Positions 41,398-54,134 of a DNA stretch of 64,000 bases are shown in pieces; position 1 is the first letter of the stretch; each line of letters begins with the position of its first letter. The notes under the pieces were generated by a model. That model was not told the origin of the DNA. It was given only the letters and a program-made list of their open reading frames with translations, and did no database searches. Source of the stretch: Phaeodactylum tricornutum CCAP 1055/1 (lineage: Eukaryota > Bacillariophyta > Bacillariophyceae > Surirellales > Neidiaceae); assembly GCF_000150955.2 (NCBI RefSeq), contig NC_011674.1, positions 930,001 through 994,000 of the forward strand, read 5' to 3'. Position numbers and translations under genes: made by a program.

Positions 41398-44306
41398 TAC
41401 GTGTGCGCAGTACACTGTACACCTACTTATACACAAAGAGTAGAATAGAGAAAGAATGCGGGCCAGAGCAACCTGTTCGCAGGATCCGTGTGGACGATTA
41501 CTTTTCGATGTTGCACTGTGTTTCTCTCACAATCGTTTGCGCGCATTGTCTTGTTGGCTTACTCGGGACAATTTGACACAGTGCGGAAACCATTCCCGAC
41601 GAGAACCATGCGCAACAACAACAACAACAACTGGACGAACCCACACAATCTACCGTGGTCTACCCCTACGCCGAACAAGCCACACAAATGGCACGTCGAC
41701 AGCTCCAGAGACGCACCATTGGACAAGACGACACGGACACCGATGTTGATCCTTCCAACAACAACAGCAACAACTCGGTCTTTTCCAATACTCTCTTTCT
41801 CGACTTTCAACACGTCATGGAACAAGACATGGAACTGGCCGAAGCCATACAGTCGGATTACGTTCGCTTCGAACCCTTTCTGCGACAAGCCGTACAAACC
41901 TTCGTCCTCGAACTGCATCCGGAATTGGACGATCCCGCATCCCACACCAACCATCATTCCACGCCGCACGCACAGTCACTCCGCAACGCAACATACTTCA
42001 TCGCCATTCATAACGTACCCGGTTTGCTGCCCGTGCGGGAAGTCCGTACCGACCGTATTGGTAGACTCACTTCCGTCGCCGGCACCGTTACCCGAACTTC
42101 GGAGGTCCGACCCGAACTCCTCGTCGCTACCTTTCGGTGTCAGCAGTGCGGACTCCTCGCCGAACGTATCGCCCAACAGTACCACTACACTCGTCCCACT
42201 CTCTGTCGAAACCCCCGGTGCGCCAACGCATCACCCCTACTATTTACCCTGGAAACCACCGCTTCCGAATTCGTCGACTGGCAAAAGCTCCGCGTGCAGG
42301 AAAATTCCGACGAAATACCCCCCGGATCCATGCCCCGCTCCATGGACGTCATTGTCCGTAACGAAATGGTGGAGCGCGCCAAAGCTGGAGACGCCTGCGT
42401 TTTCGTCGGCAGCATGGTTGTCATTCCGGACGGATCAGCATTGGCCCGGGCCGGCGAAGCCCCCCGTGCCACCACCCGGCGCAACGGACCCACCGACGCC
42501 GCCGCCGGTGGAGGAGGTGGGGTCCGCGGACTCAAGGCACTCGGTGTTCGGGAACTGACCTACCGTACCTGCTTTGTCGCCACCTGTGTCCTCCCTACCG
42601 ACGCACTAGCCCGCGCCGCCGCCGCACCGTCCGCCACACACCGTACTCACGCCACGGCCGCACTCTTGTTCGGATCCCAAGCGCTCGAACACCACGAACC
42701 GACACCCGAAGAAGTCGTCCTAGAGTTCACCCGGCAGGAACGTAACGAAATTAGGGAAATGAAGTCCAGCTCGCGATTGTATCAGGATATGGTGGAAAGT
42801 ATCTGCCCCACCACCTTTGGACATAAGGAGGTCAAGAAAGGACTCCTCCTCATGTTACTCGGCGGGGTCCACAAAACAACCACGGACGGCATCAAACTGC
42901 GGGGCGACATTAACGTTTGCGTCGTGGGCGATCCATCCACGGCCAAGTCGCAGTTTCTCAAGTACGTACACGCCTTTCTACCGTCCCGGGCCGTGTACAC
43001 GTCCGGCAAGGCCTCTTCCGCCGCCGGTTTGACCGCCGCCGTACAACGCGATCAGGATACCGGCGAATACTGCATCGAAGCGGGAGCGCTCATGCTGGCG
43101 GACAATGGCATTTGCTGCATCGACGAGTTCGACAAGATGGACCCCAACGACCAAGTCGCGATTCACGAAGCCATGGAACAGCAGACCATTTCCATTACCA
43201 AGGCCGGTATTCAAGCCACCTTGAACGCTCGTGCGTCCATTCTGGCAGCGGCCAATCCCATTTACGGACGCTATGACCGGACCAAGACGCTCAAGGCCAA
43301 CGTCGCCTTGTCCGCACCCATTCTGAGTCGCTTCGATCTATTCTTTGTTGTGCTGGACGAGTGCGATCCGGACTCTGATCGACGAGTAGCCCAACATATT
43401 CTAAAAGTTCACCGCTGTCAGGAAGAAGCCGTCCAACCACCCTACACCAAAGAACAAATGCAACGGTACATACGGTTCGCACGGACACTCTATCCCAAGA
43501 TCACTCCCGAAAGTCAACGCGTTTTGGTAGACTGTTATCGCAAACTTCGGCAAGGGGATACCCTTGGCCGATCCCGCACGGCCTACCGCATTACTGTACG
43601 TCAGCTTGAATCCATGATTCGGCTTTCTGAAGCCATGGCACGCTTGCACTGCGATCCCGAAATCCAGCCCGCCTACGTACGCGAGGCCTTTCGCCTCCTC
43701 AAAACGAGTATCATTCAAGTGGAGACCTCCGATGTTGACGTGGATGACTATGACGACGAAGGGGAACCGGAAGCTGCGGTTTTGCACGGTGACGATGGCG
43801 ATGACGACTCGCAGGGCGGTGACCACGGTGGGACTGACACGGCGATGAGGACTTCGGATGACTTCGAAACCCAGCCGCCCCAGTATCCTGGCGAATATGG
43901 CGGAGAATCGGCCCCAGAACGCCCAGGCTCTTCGTCGGAGCCTGTTACAACATCTACTGCTACCGCACATCCCCCGAAGAAAAAGACCAAGATCAGCTTC
44001 GAGGAATACGAAGCGATCGCCAATGCGGTGGCTACCCACTTACGGTCGTTAGAGGGCGAAGACGAGACATCGGAAAGCAAGTACCTCAGGTGGAGTGAGG
44101 TTGTGACGTGGTACCTGGAACAAATTGAGCAGGACATTGGTGATTCTCTGGAGCATCTGGAAGAAATGCGCAAAAAGATCAATCTTGTAATTCGTCGGTT
44201 GGTTAACACCGATATGGTTCTGATGACAGTTGGGGATCCGCCGCGGAATAAAAAGGCGGAGCAATCGACCGTTCTAGCGGTGCATCCAAACTACGTCACG
44301 AATTAA
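41022..44306 (+). CDS. MCM6: MCM6, replicative helicase subunit
   Basis: Exon 1 (41022-41317) ends in phase 2 at a GTGAGT donor. Exon 2 starts at 41582 and runs to 44306, for 1,006 residues. The splice makes FQQFLGQFAETIPDENHA. The N-terminal domain has the MCM6 zinc finger CQQCG ... CRNPRCAN after GTVTRTSEVRPELL. The AAA+ core has Walker A GDPSTAKSQF, Walker B CIDEFDKMD and the arginine finger in LSRFDLFFV. The PAGS-like PPGSMPRSMDVIVRNEMVE is typical of MCM6. An acidic linker separates the C-terminal winged helix (about 900-1000). It forms the MCM2-7 ring that unwinds DNA at replication forks in the nucleus. The intron holds a long GT repeat. Confidence 0.95.
41331..41388. repeat. GT dinucleotide microsatellite in the MCM6 intron
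   Basis: 29 uninterrupted GT units start 13 bp after the donor site. Frames through it yield only Cys-Val repeats and are not genes. Confidence 0.95.
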
Positions 44307-44560
44307 TGGAGCCGATGCACTGTTGGCAGCGTGTGTCGCGGGGGTCGAACATAGGGACACGGCGGCCTCTCTGACCAGCGCCGTTAGAGTTAAATTGAAA
44401 GCTACAAGCAGGTCCTGTAGGCTACTATTTTTTGGCAGAATCGAGAATGAAAACGAGTACTCCACTTTTTGGATAAGCTATACTTACTACGTAGAAGGTG
44501 GTTCTGGGAAAGATGGTATCGATCCGCCCGTAGAAAAACGATACACGCTATTCTAGCCTT

Positions 44561-45700
44561 TTACATGAGAATGTCTCCGAGATATTCTCGTGCGCCTTCC
44601 CCTCGTCCACGCGCTGCCTTTGGGGAAGCAAATTTGAGAGACGATTTGCTCTTCATGGATTTGATGATACCGCCGGGTTGTTCGTTGGGATCGGCCCCAC
44701 CCTTGTACAGGGCTTCCCCAACCCATACCGAGTTGAAGCCTTGATCCCGAACCGACCAAGCATCCTCAATCTCTTGCAGTTGCTGGTCATTATTGGCAAG
44801 GATGTTGGCAATTTTGCAAACTTGCTGTCCTTCCGGAATGACGAGTCCATCGACGGCGGCCACCATATCCTCTACCGTTCCCAGATGCAAGATACTGAGC
44901 ATTCGAGCCCCGCTATCGATTGCGGTTTGCGCTTCTTCCTTGGAAGACACGGCCACAATAGCTTCCAGGTCCACAGCCTTGGTTGCTTTGAGAAGGACTT
45001 TGGTTTGTTCAACACCGAGGGTAGGTAAATTGAGAACGAGTGCGGCACATCCGTAGGCGGCGGAGCGCGCCACCTGCAGTTCGTCCACAATCAGGTCGTT
45101 GTTAATGACCGGCAAAGGTCCCGGGACTTCCATTTTGGCTCGTCGCTGTTCTTCCACAAAGTGTCGGATGTCATCGTAGTCGCAACCCCCCATGCGTGGA
45201 TCGGCCATGACGGCAATGGCCGACGCACCGTACTCGCGAAAGGAGGGGGAGAGCAATTCCGGTACATGCATTTCGTGAATAAGTCCGGTTGGATTGAATC
45301 CGCACTTGCGCTTGTATTCGGCAATCACCGTAATGGTTCCCTTGCGACGAGTCAACGATTCTTGCAAGGGACCCACAACTTGATCGGCCAACGTTTCATC
45401 GTTGATCGTTGCCAGGTTTTCCTTGAGTAGATTGTACTTTTCCATAACGTGCTCTTCAACGCCACTTTCAATGTATTTCCGGAGTTCTTGTTCTTTGGCT
45501 TTCTTTACGAGCGCACCAACGGCACAGAGCGAGGTGGAAGAAGATACCGTGTGTGGTGTACATGGCCGTACGGATATAAAAGACGTGGTAACAGTGCTAG
45601 CGACGGTAGAAGGAACAAACGCAAACGACGCCGAAAAGCACGTCCAAGAAACGGCTGCCAACAAAGCGCTCGTGCTCGACAGGGAATATCGCATATTCAT
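44561..45700 (-). CDS. Plastid-targeted indole-3-glycerol-phosphate synthase-like protein, active site degenerate
   Basis: 379 residues from the ATG at 45700. The start gives a signal peptide (MNMRYSLSSTSALLAAVSW) ending SASFAF-VP, a classic diatom plastid site. The barrel begins with VIAEYKRKCGF, matching the IGPS AExKRxSPS block, so Glu and the first Lys remain. Beyond that the usual catalytic residues are missing: PVLxKDF has become PLPVINNDLI (Lys to Asn), the VEV/IEI Glu strand reads AIVAVSS, the GINxRDL Asn is replaced in LSILHLGTV, and the ESG Ser is absent. The TIM-barrel framework (AALVLNLPTLG, GFNSVWVGEALYKGG) is kept. I infer a paralogue that no longer closes the indole ring, possibly binding or regulatory. 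It converges on MCM6. Confidence 0.82.
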   Translation of the reverse strand: MNMRYSLSSTSALLAAVSWTCFSASFAFVPSTVASTVTTSFISVRPCTPHTVSSSTSLCAVGALVKKAKEQELRKYIESGVEEHVMEKYNLLKENLATINDETLADQVVGPLQESLTRRKGTITVIAEYKRKCGFNPTGLIHEMHVPELLSPSFREYGASAIAVMADPRMGGCDYDDIRHFVEEQRRAKMEVPGPLPVINNDLIVDELQVARSAAYGCAALVLNLPTLGVEQTKVLLKATKAVDLEAIVAVSSKEEAQTAIDSGARMLSILHLGTVEDMVAAVDGLVIPEGQQVCKIANILANNDQQLQEIEDAWSVRDQGFNSVWVGEALYKGGADPNEQPGGIIKSMKSKSSLKFASPKAARGRGEGAREYLGDILM

Positions 45701-48227
<2,527 letters not shown>

Positions 48228-48445
48228 AACCTATTTTCTTCACTGTCCCAACCCAACAACTTTGGTGTTACAAATGAAGCTAGAGCTACCCAGCTCTACT
48301 AATGGTAAATAGTGGACGGGAAAGAATACACAATTGGGCTTTTCTTTGAAAGATGGGTGGATTTTAGAAAATCCGGTTTTTGGATTGATGTGAATTTCTG
48401 GGAAATCACGATCGTGAAATTTTTTTCACTGGTTAGCTCTCTATT

Positions 48446-48796
48446 TTACGAACTGGAGAACTTGGTAACAGCCTTGGTTCCTTCCGAGACGGCATGCTTG
48501 GCGAGTTCACCGGGAAGCATGAGACGAACAGCGGTCTGGATTTCACGACTACTGAGCGTCGCCTTCTTGTTGTAAGTAGCCAGCTTACCGGCTTCGGTAG
48601 CAATACGTTCAAAGATATCGTTAATGAAGGAGTTCATGATAGACATACCCTTCTTGGAAATACCGGTATCCGGGTGGACCTGCTTGAGGACCTTGTAAAT
48701 GTAAGAACTGTACGTCTCCGTACGCTTCTTCGATTTGGTGCCGGTAGCCGCCTTCTTGGGCGCCTTGGCGGATTGCTTGGACGGGGTCTTGGCCAT
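48446..48796 (-). CDS. H2B: Histone H2B
   Basis: 116 residues, no intron, from the ATG at 48796 ([15 protein letters not shown]). The open frame upstream to 48931 is not part of the histone. The basic tail is followed by the histone fold: [60 protein letters not shown] and the C-terminal helix [13 protein letters not shown]. The Lys of AVTK, the usual ubiquitylation site, is kept. It pairs with H2A in the nucleosome. I see no canonical 3' stem-loop after the stop. A 12-bp palindrome (TCACGATCGTGA) lies at 48406-48417, about 30 bp downstream. Confidence 0.97.
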   Translation of the reverse strand: MAKTPSKQSAKAPKKAATGTKSKKRTETYSSYIYKVLKQVHPDTGISKKGMSIMNSFINDIFERIATEAGKLATYNKKATLSSREIQTAVRLMLPGELAKHAVSEGTKAVTKFSSS

Positions 48797-49378
48797 TTTG
48801 ACTGAGAACGGGGACAATACGGGGACGTTCGAAATTTGTGAGAATACGGAGCGTCGGCTACCAACGCGGTGCGGAGAGATCCCCGGCGACGCGGAAATTG
48901 GTACCATCCACGTAGGATTTGAACGGAACAAACTTGGCGCAGTATCGAGTCCACATACGACAAAAATCGGGCGCGGGCACTAACCTAGTCCGTGACTTAC
49001 TGTTCTGCTCACGACTCTAGACACGATCTCGGCTGGCTTCCCACCAGCGAGTCGCATCAACGTTGAATCACGGTGTCGTCTAGTGTCGCCAGGAAGGCCC
49101 GTCCCGCTCGCTCACCGTCCCGGAACCGTCCATCGAGTTTTTTTGTCACACCGGTGCACACTTTTTCGCGCAATTGACAGTGAATCGGCGAGACGATCAC
49201 TTATATTACCTGTGACCAATCTACGAACTGTTTTCCAGGAACCGTCGTAACGAAACAGGAATTGAGAAGACGCAACCATTGTTCGCGAACACCGTTTTTA
49301 CGCGGGAAGCAACTCCGAACAGCACATTTTGGCTAACTTTGGTTGCAGTTGGTGGGGCACATAAAGTCGTCCGAAGTA
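48797..49378. promoter_or_regulatory. Divergent region H2B / unknown gene
   Basis: 582 bp between divergent starts. TTGACAGTGAATCGGCG at 49174-49190 is a strong copy of the recurring motif with its CGG part. No gene was found. Confidence 0.45.
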
Positions 49379-50050
49379 ATGGCGTCTCGAGACTTGGCGA
49401 GTCACGGCAGTGGTTGGATACCCTTCGGTCTCTTTCGCAAGAAAAAGCTCAAAATTGCCCTGCTAATAGTCCACACAGAGGCCCGGTACTTTGAGATACT
49501 GACGGTGGAAATGGACGCCAAAAAGGCGCTGGTTGCAGATATTCTGGAAGAAATTGCGAGGCACGCGAAAAGGAAAGAAATCCGTGAACGACTCTACATG
49601 GGGCTCTGCAACCACCAAGGGGAAGCCTGGACAAAATCCCAGCTATTATCGACATGTACGAAAGGAAATGAGGTACTGCTCGCTATACCCGACGGATCTT
49701 CCGCCCAAGAATGTATACGAGAGGCGACTCCGGTGTTGAGGCAAGCGCAGATTTGGCGAGCTATATCTACGGTATGTGCTAGATGAGGTTCAAACATGCT
49801 GTGATTCCCTACTTGGACTGTTTCATGCCCCGACAACACTCTCACCGATACTGCTTTTGCTTACCTGCTGAAGTATTTACACAATGCGCCTACTATTTGG
49901 AGTGCCAATGATTCGGTGGGTACAGCTGTCTCGACGGATGATACCGTCGAGACGCTTTCGGATGACACCAGTTTTCACTTCCAGATTTCCCGAGCTTTTC
50001 CACTACCACCATCGTCGACGATTGGAGCTCGTATGGGTCGCGTATACTGA
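49379..50050 (+). CDS. Unknown two-exon protein
   Basis: Exon 1 (49379-49771) and exon 2 (49874-50050) join in phase 0 across a 102 bp intron (donor GTATGT, acceptor CTGAAG), giving 189 residues. The acceptor is inferred from the open frame YLHNAPTIWSANDSVGTAV that follows it. Exon 1 begins MASRDLASHGSGWIPFGLFR, then a basic KKKLKIALLIVHTEARYFEI, an alternating beta-like stretch, and a charged helix (ILEEIARHAKRKEIRERLY). The fold could be ubiquitin-like, with beta strands and one helix, but no signature proves it. The second exon is Ser/Thr/Asp-rich. No known family. Confidence 0.55.
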
Positions 50051-50417
50051 CCATTTGAGGCTACCCGATCACGAAACCTTTGACAACGAGCAACAAATGT
50101 ACTGGTGAACGTGTCCATAGATAGAGCATACGTTCCCTTTTCCGAGAAAAATTCCAAAGTAACGACAAGATCGGTATAGGGACGGATCATTCCCGCTCAG
50201 AAAGGTTCTCGTCAGTGAGAGCTCGAAATCGGACGACACACCAAAGGCGCAATCGTTCGCAAGCCCTTTCGGTAGAACGACTTTACTACACTTCTTCTTA
50301 CATCACGTGCACTTTTTTCAATCGTGCAAGCTACTCGATGTAGCTGAATAGACTGTTCTCATTCTGAAAAGAGTAAAGTGTAATTGTTTTGCAAATTATA
50401 TCAGTCTGTTGTTATTT
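50051..50417. other. Convergent intergenic region
   Basis: 367 bp between the unknown two-exon gene and the NDH-2 stop. No gene or repeat seen. Confidence 0.35.
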
Positions 50418-52382
50418 CTAAAGTCGCGTAATGTCTCGTCCAAACAATCGACGCTTGGTCCAGTCATTCATCACGAGCAGTCGGTTGCGCCAACTCACTT
50501 GCTTGGTCAAGTAGACACTGCGCCACAACGCGTTGCCGAGTTTGCCCTTGCCCTGGACCGAAGCACCATCCGGCACGGGTGTCACCTGCGCCAAAGCAGA
50601 ACCCCCACCAGTATAAGCTAAAATGCCCAAATTCAAGAATTGGAACGGTTTGGCGTATTCGTAGTTATTCGACGCAAATGCAGCAATCGCGTCGGAAAAG
50701 CTGGTTTGTGTCCGGGCGGGGTCTTTCCGCGGTGGCGGGAAGATGCCATCTTCAGTCAGAGCCGGCGTGAACTCAAACTTTTTGTTCAAAAGCTTGGCCA
50801 AATATTCCCCCTGCTGTGAGGCTACTTGCGCCGTCGCTGGAAGCTGCTGCTGGAACATGCATGAGCAATCACCAAAGGACAGTACTTTGCCTTGACCGCC
50901 AATGGCCCGCATCCAGCAATCCACAGCGACACGTCCCCGTGCAACGGCTTGTGCCGACGCTTGTTCATCGCCGAGACTTTCAATCAACTGCAGTGTCAGA
51001 GGAATCGGACCATTGCCAGCTGCCCAAACAGCGATACCGTACGGAATTTCTTGGCCATTGTTCAGTAAAATACGATCCTCCTTGACTTCCTTGACGGAAG
51101 CTTCCAACAAGAGTTCTGTCATTTGAAAATTGGGCGGCAGTAACTTCGCTACTTTGGGGTCCGAAATCATGGTAGGACGCTTCAGCTGGGCAATGGCTTC
51201 TTGCTGGAGCTCTTTGTCGAAAGGCGCCAAAACCATCGGCGACGCTTCAATGACCTTGATGCGCACGTACTGGAGAAGCTTCGGATAGTACTTGGGGCCG
51301 TCTTCCTCAACAAAATCACGCAGCTCGGCGGCAAACTCGATCCCGGTAGGACCAGCACCAATCACCGCAAAAGTAAGGTTGCGAATTCTCTCTTCGTCAG
51401 AAAGACCCGGTAAGTTAGCTCGTTCAAAGCAGTTGATGATGGAGGTTCGTACGCGACGTGCGTCTTCAACCTGTCGCAAATAGTTGCAGTATTCCTTGAC
51501 TCCAGGAATGCCAAACGTGTTGGTTTGAGCTCCCACCGCCACTACGAGACGATCGTATTGAACGCTGAAATCTTGGATATCACAACTATTGCCTTCGCAA
51601 ATGACGGACTCGCAGGTGACTGTGTTTGTTTTCGTATCAATGTTCGTGGCGGTGGCCTCCAAGAAATTGGCTTGCGGATTGATCGCCCGGATGGGTTCAG
51701 TAATGGAACGGTATTCCACTGTACCGACACTGGCACCAGCGAGCATCGGGGTGAAAAGAAAGTAATTTCGGGGAGAAATGACGGTAACATCGTACAGGTC
51801 GGTGTCGATTTCTTTCAATAGAGAAGCCGAGCCCCAGCCTGTCCCGAGAACCACGACTCGCTCCTTTTGTCCCACGCTTCCGTTGACGTCACTGGTAGAA
51901 GTGGCCGCTCCCGTTTCGGCGGTGCGTTGGAAGGATTTGGCAATATCGTGCACGGTTCCTTCCAAGAATTCAACGCCTTTTTCTGCCAAAAAGAGCGGGT
52001 ACGCCCTCGGTTTGGTCATGCGCTTCATGCGCGAGTACATGTCGGTGTAGTCCGTCTTGACGTCGGTCTCCTCGGCTGCTACCGCATCCGAAGTGCCCAT
52101 GCGCTCCAACAATTCTCCGTCCGCTACGGCATACTGTGCTTCATCCTCTACGAGAGAATTCCGCTCCGCAATCTCCCGACGGAGTTCTTCTGGCTTTTTC
52201 TGGGTGGACGCGGCGAGACTGGTAGTGCTCCTCGAGCGCGACACAAAGTGTTTGGCGGCTGAGGACTTTCCAGTCGTGGCAGGGGTAGCCCAACGAGAAC
52301 TCTGTGTTGGCTTGGGGAAGGCGTAGGCGTGAGTAGTGACAATGAGCTGTAGAAGCACGAATGCGGTAGATTCCCACTTCAT
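50418..52382 (-). CDS. Type II NAD(P)H dehydrogenase (NDH-2), plastid-targeted
   Basis: 654 residues, longer than usual NDH-2 because of the N-terminal extension and a linker of about 150 residues. The start MKWESTAFVLLQLIVTTHAYAF gives a signal peptide ending AYAF-P, a plastid site. The FAD-binding Rossmann motif is RVVVLGTGWGSASLL, and the second dinucleotide (NADH) motif is AVIGAGPTGIEFAAEL. NDH-2 landmarks follow: NYFLFTPMLAGASVGTVE, YDRLVVAVGAQTN, VWAAGNGP and VLSFGDCS. The C-terminal amphipathic part (LAYTGGGSALAQV, WRNRLLVMNDWTKR) is the membrane-contact region. It passes electrons from NAD(P)H to quinone without pumping protons; in plastids this serves chlororespiration. The location is predicted, not proved. 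Confidence 0.9.
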   Translation of the reverse strand: MKWESTAFVLLQLIVTTHAYAFPKPTQSSRWATPATTGKSSAAKHFVSRSRSTTSLAASTQKKPEELRREIAERNSLVEDEAQYAVADGELLERMGTSDAVAAEETDVKTDYTDMYSRMKRMTKPRAYPLFLAEKGVEFLEGTVHDIAKSFQRTAETGAATSTSDVNGSVGQKERVVVLGTGWGSASLLKEIDTDLYDVTVISPRNYFLFTPMLAGASVGTVEYRSITEPIRAINPQANFLEATATNIDTKTNTVTCESVICEGNSCDIQDFSVQYDRLVVAVGAQTNTFGIPGVKEYCNYLRQVEDARRVRTSIINCFERANLPGLSDEERIRNLTFAVIGAGPTGIEFAAELRDFVEEDGPKYYPKLLQYVRIKVIEASPMVLAPFDKELQQEAIAQLKRPTMISDPKVAKLLPPNFQMTELLLEASVKEVKEDRILLNNGQEIPYGIAVWAAGNGPIPLTLQLIESLGDEQASAQAVARGRVAVDCWMRAIGGQGKVLSFGDCSCMFQQQLPATAQVASQQGEYLAKLLNKKFEFTPALTEDGIFPPPRKDPARTQTSFSDAIAAFASNNYEYAKPFQFLNLGILAYTGGGSALAQVTPVPDGASVQGKGKLGNALWRSVYLTKQVSWRNRLLVMNDWTKRRLFGRDITRL

Positions 52383-53249
52383 CTTGATGCGGAAGTTGTC
52401 GTGGAGAAGTAAAGAGTCTAGAAAGTGGTGTTGAGTTCGTTGGAATGCGAAAAGGTAAACACTTGAGAGTTCAGAACTTGCTATCCCTCGCGTTTTTGTT
52501 CTTCGGTGATGTTTATCGATCCAGTTGGTTGCTGATTAGATGCTGTATGAGCAAGCGATGAAAGAGATTTGGGTCCGAACGTCTGCTCTACTGGATACCT
52601 GCCTGTTGGTTTGGTAGCCAATGCAGTGACTTGTGAGTGAGACTTTTATACTCTTGTGCGAGACTTTATGTGGTGAATAAGGCGTATTCGCTTTTTCGCA
52701 AATTCGAGTGGACTGGAAACCGAACCGGTGCTACCCTTTGCTATTCCTATTGTGACTAACGAATGGTAAAAGAAGGTCACTACAAACCGTTGTCGTCGCT
52801 CATCGTCGTCGGCCGTAAAGGCAGACGTGGGGTGGTTTCCCACGAGCGAACGACCAAGATACGGAATGCGAACGGTAGGATTTACCGTTAGCGGAGAACG
52901 GACTGACTGACAGTGACCATCCCGGACGCGAACACGTACGACGATTCTACGAAATCGCCAGCCCAGGTTCTCCATAATATCCGGGTCTCGGTACAGCGGC
53001 CGAACGCCGACAGTTCGGTACTCCCCCGTAGATCACCTCTTCGTTTGTTCACGATGGTACAGGACTGGCTAGAGACGACCAATCCACAGTCGCTTCCCAT
53101 CTCGCCACGACTTTTGTCACGTTTTGGGGACTAACTGTAACATAAGTGCAAACGGTGAGGGTGTCAAGAGACTTACTGTCTACCCGTAAATTATGTCAGT
53201 TGTAGGCCAGCAACACTTTTTTACCGCTTTGACCGACTAATTCTGTTCA
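52383..53249. promoter_or_regulatory. Divergent region, NDH-2 / hydrolase-like gene
   Basis: 867 bp. TGACTGACAGTGACCATCCC at 52904-52923 is a copy of the recurring motif. An ORF on the minus strand (52975-52646) has no domain and is not called. Confidence 0.4.
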
Positions 53250-54098
53250 ATGCTGACTAGAGCAGGTCAAGCCATTGCCAAGACAGTGGTGGTGTGGCGC
53301 ACTACCGGGAGTCCGGCGTCTCGACTGCGTCGTGGGCAATATCGAACACTGCTCAGCAAAATATCGTGCCCGCCGTTGGATTCGGCCGTTCCGGAACGAC
53401 CATGCACCATGGTGGTCGCCGAATCATTGCTCTACCCTTCCTCGTCTTCGTGGAACTCAGCCTTCAAATCGAGAGCTCCCCAAGACCACGGCATTTCGAC
53501 GGGAGCCTTTTCTTGGAGTGATTCCGTGACCAACTGGAAAGCTGCCTTGGATGAGCTCAAAGCCGACTTGAGTGCTCACCACGACGTCGTGTTCATTGCC
53601 CGTGGGCCACTGCAGTGCTGGATTGCGCAACTCTACCTGGAAAGCCATCCCTTGGCGGGCCTCATATTGGTAGATCCACTGCCTTTGGACGATCGCAACG
53701 GAATCAATCAATTCGAGTTATACTACGAAAAACACTCCTTCAAACAGAGCAAAGAGTATCATATTTTTCGCAGTATCCTGGACGACACGACCATGTCGGC
53801 CCCAATACCGCACGCTCTGCAATTGGAAGCCGGAGCGGTACCCATGATGGTGTGGCACTCCATTCCTCGTCCAGCCTTCAAACGCGCCGCCGATTCCACC
53901 GCCCAGCGACATTCGAATTCCAACGGTCCGTTTGGAATTGTTCCGGTCTTGCAGCTCCACCTTCCCCTCGTCAAGAGCACTCCAAACGTCCTCGGTATAA
54001 ACTCTCTAGAAAACGCAAAGGGGGGTTTAGAAATGGACAAGTACGCTCGAGAAGCAGTAGATATTGCCTGCTCCTGGACGATTGATCAGGTTCTATAA
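53250..54098 (+). CDS. Alpha/beta-hydrolase-like protein, probably mitochondrial
   Basis: 282 residues. The N-terminus (MLTRAGQAIAKTVVVWR, then RLRRGQYRTLL) is basic without acids, a mitochondrial presequence type. The core shows hydrolase features: HHDVVFIARGPLQCWIAQLY at the position of the nucleophile elbow, then LAGLILVDPLPL. The elbow has no Ser and no G-x-S-x-G pattern (GPLQC), so a classic esterase is not likely. The C-terminal part holds IDQVL and a helix. I infer a non-catalytic or divergent member. It converges on the PPK2 gene with 36 bp between stops. Confidence 0.6.
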   Translation: MLTRAGQAIAKTVVVWRTTGSPASRLRRGQYRTLLSKISCPPLDSAVPERPCTMVVAESLLYPSSSSWNSAFKSRAPQDHGISTGAFSWSDSVTNWKAALDELKADLSAHHDVVFIARGPLQCWIAQLYLESHPLAGLILVDPLPLDDRNGINQFELYYEKHSFKQSKEYHIFRSILDDTTMSAPIPHALQLEAGAVPMMVWHSIPRPAFKRAADSTAQRHSNSNGPFGIVPVLQLHLPLVKSTPNVLGINSLENAKGGLEMDKYAREAVDIACSWTIDQVL

Positions 54099-54134
54099 AG
54101 TTAACGCACGAAACGATTGGCCTTTATTTGAACA

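Noticed and set aside
41266-41576. Cys-Val repeat ORFs
   Set aside because: They are translations of the GT microsatellite in the MCM6 intron.
41488-42558. 356-codon plus-strand ORF overlapping MCM6
   Set aside because: It is a shadow frame rich in Pro, Thr and Ser; the MCM6 motifs are in the other frame.
48406-48417. TCACGATCGTGA palindrome downstream of histone H2B as a histone 3' stem-loop
   Set aside because: It does not match the conserved histone stem-loop (six-pair stem, four-base loop) and may be chance.
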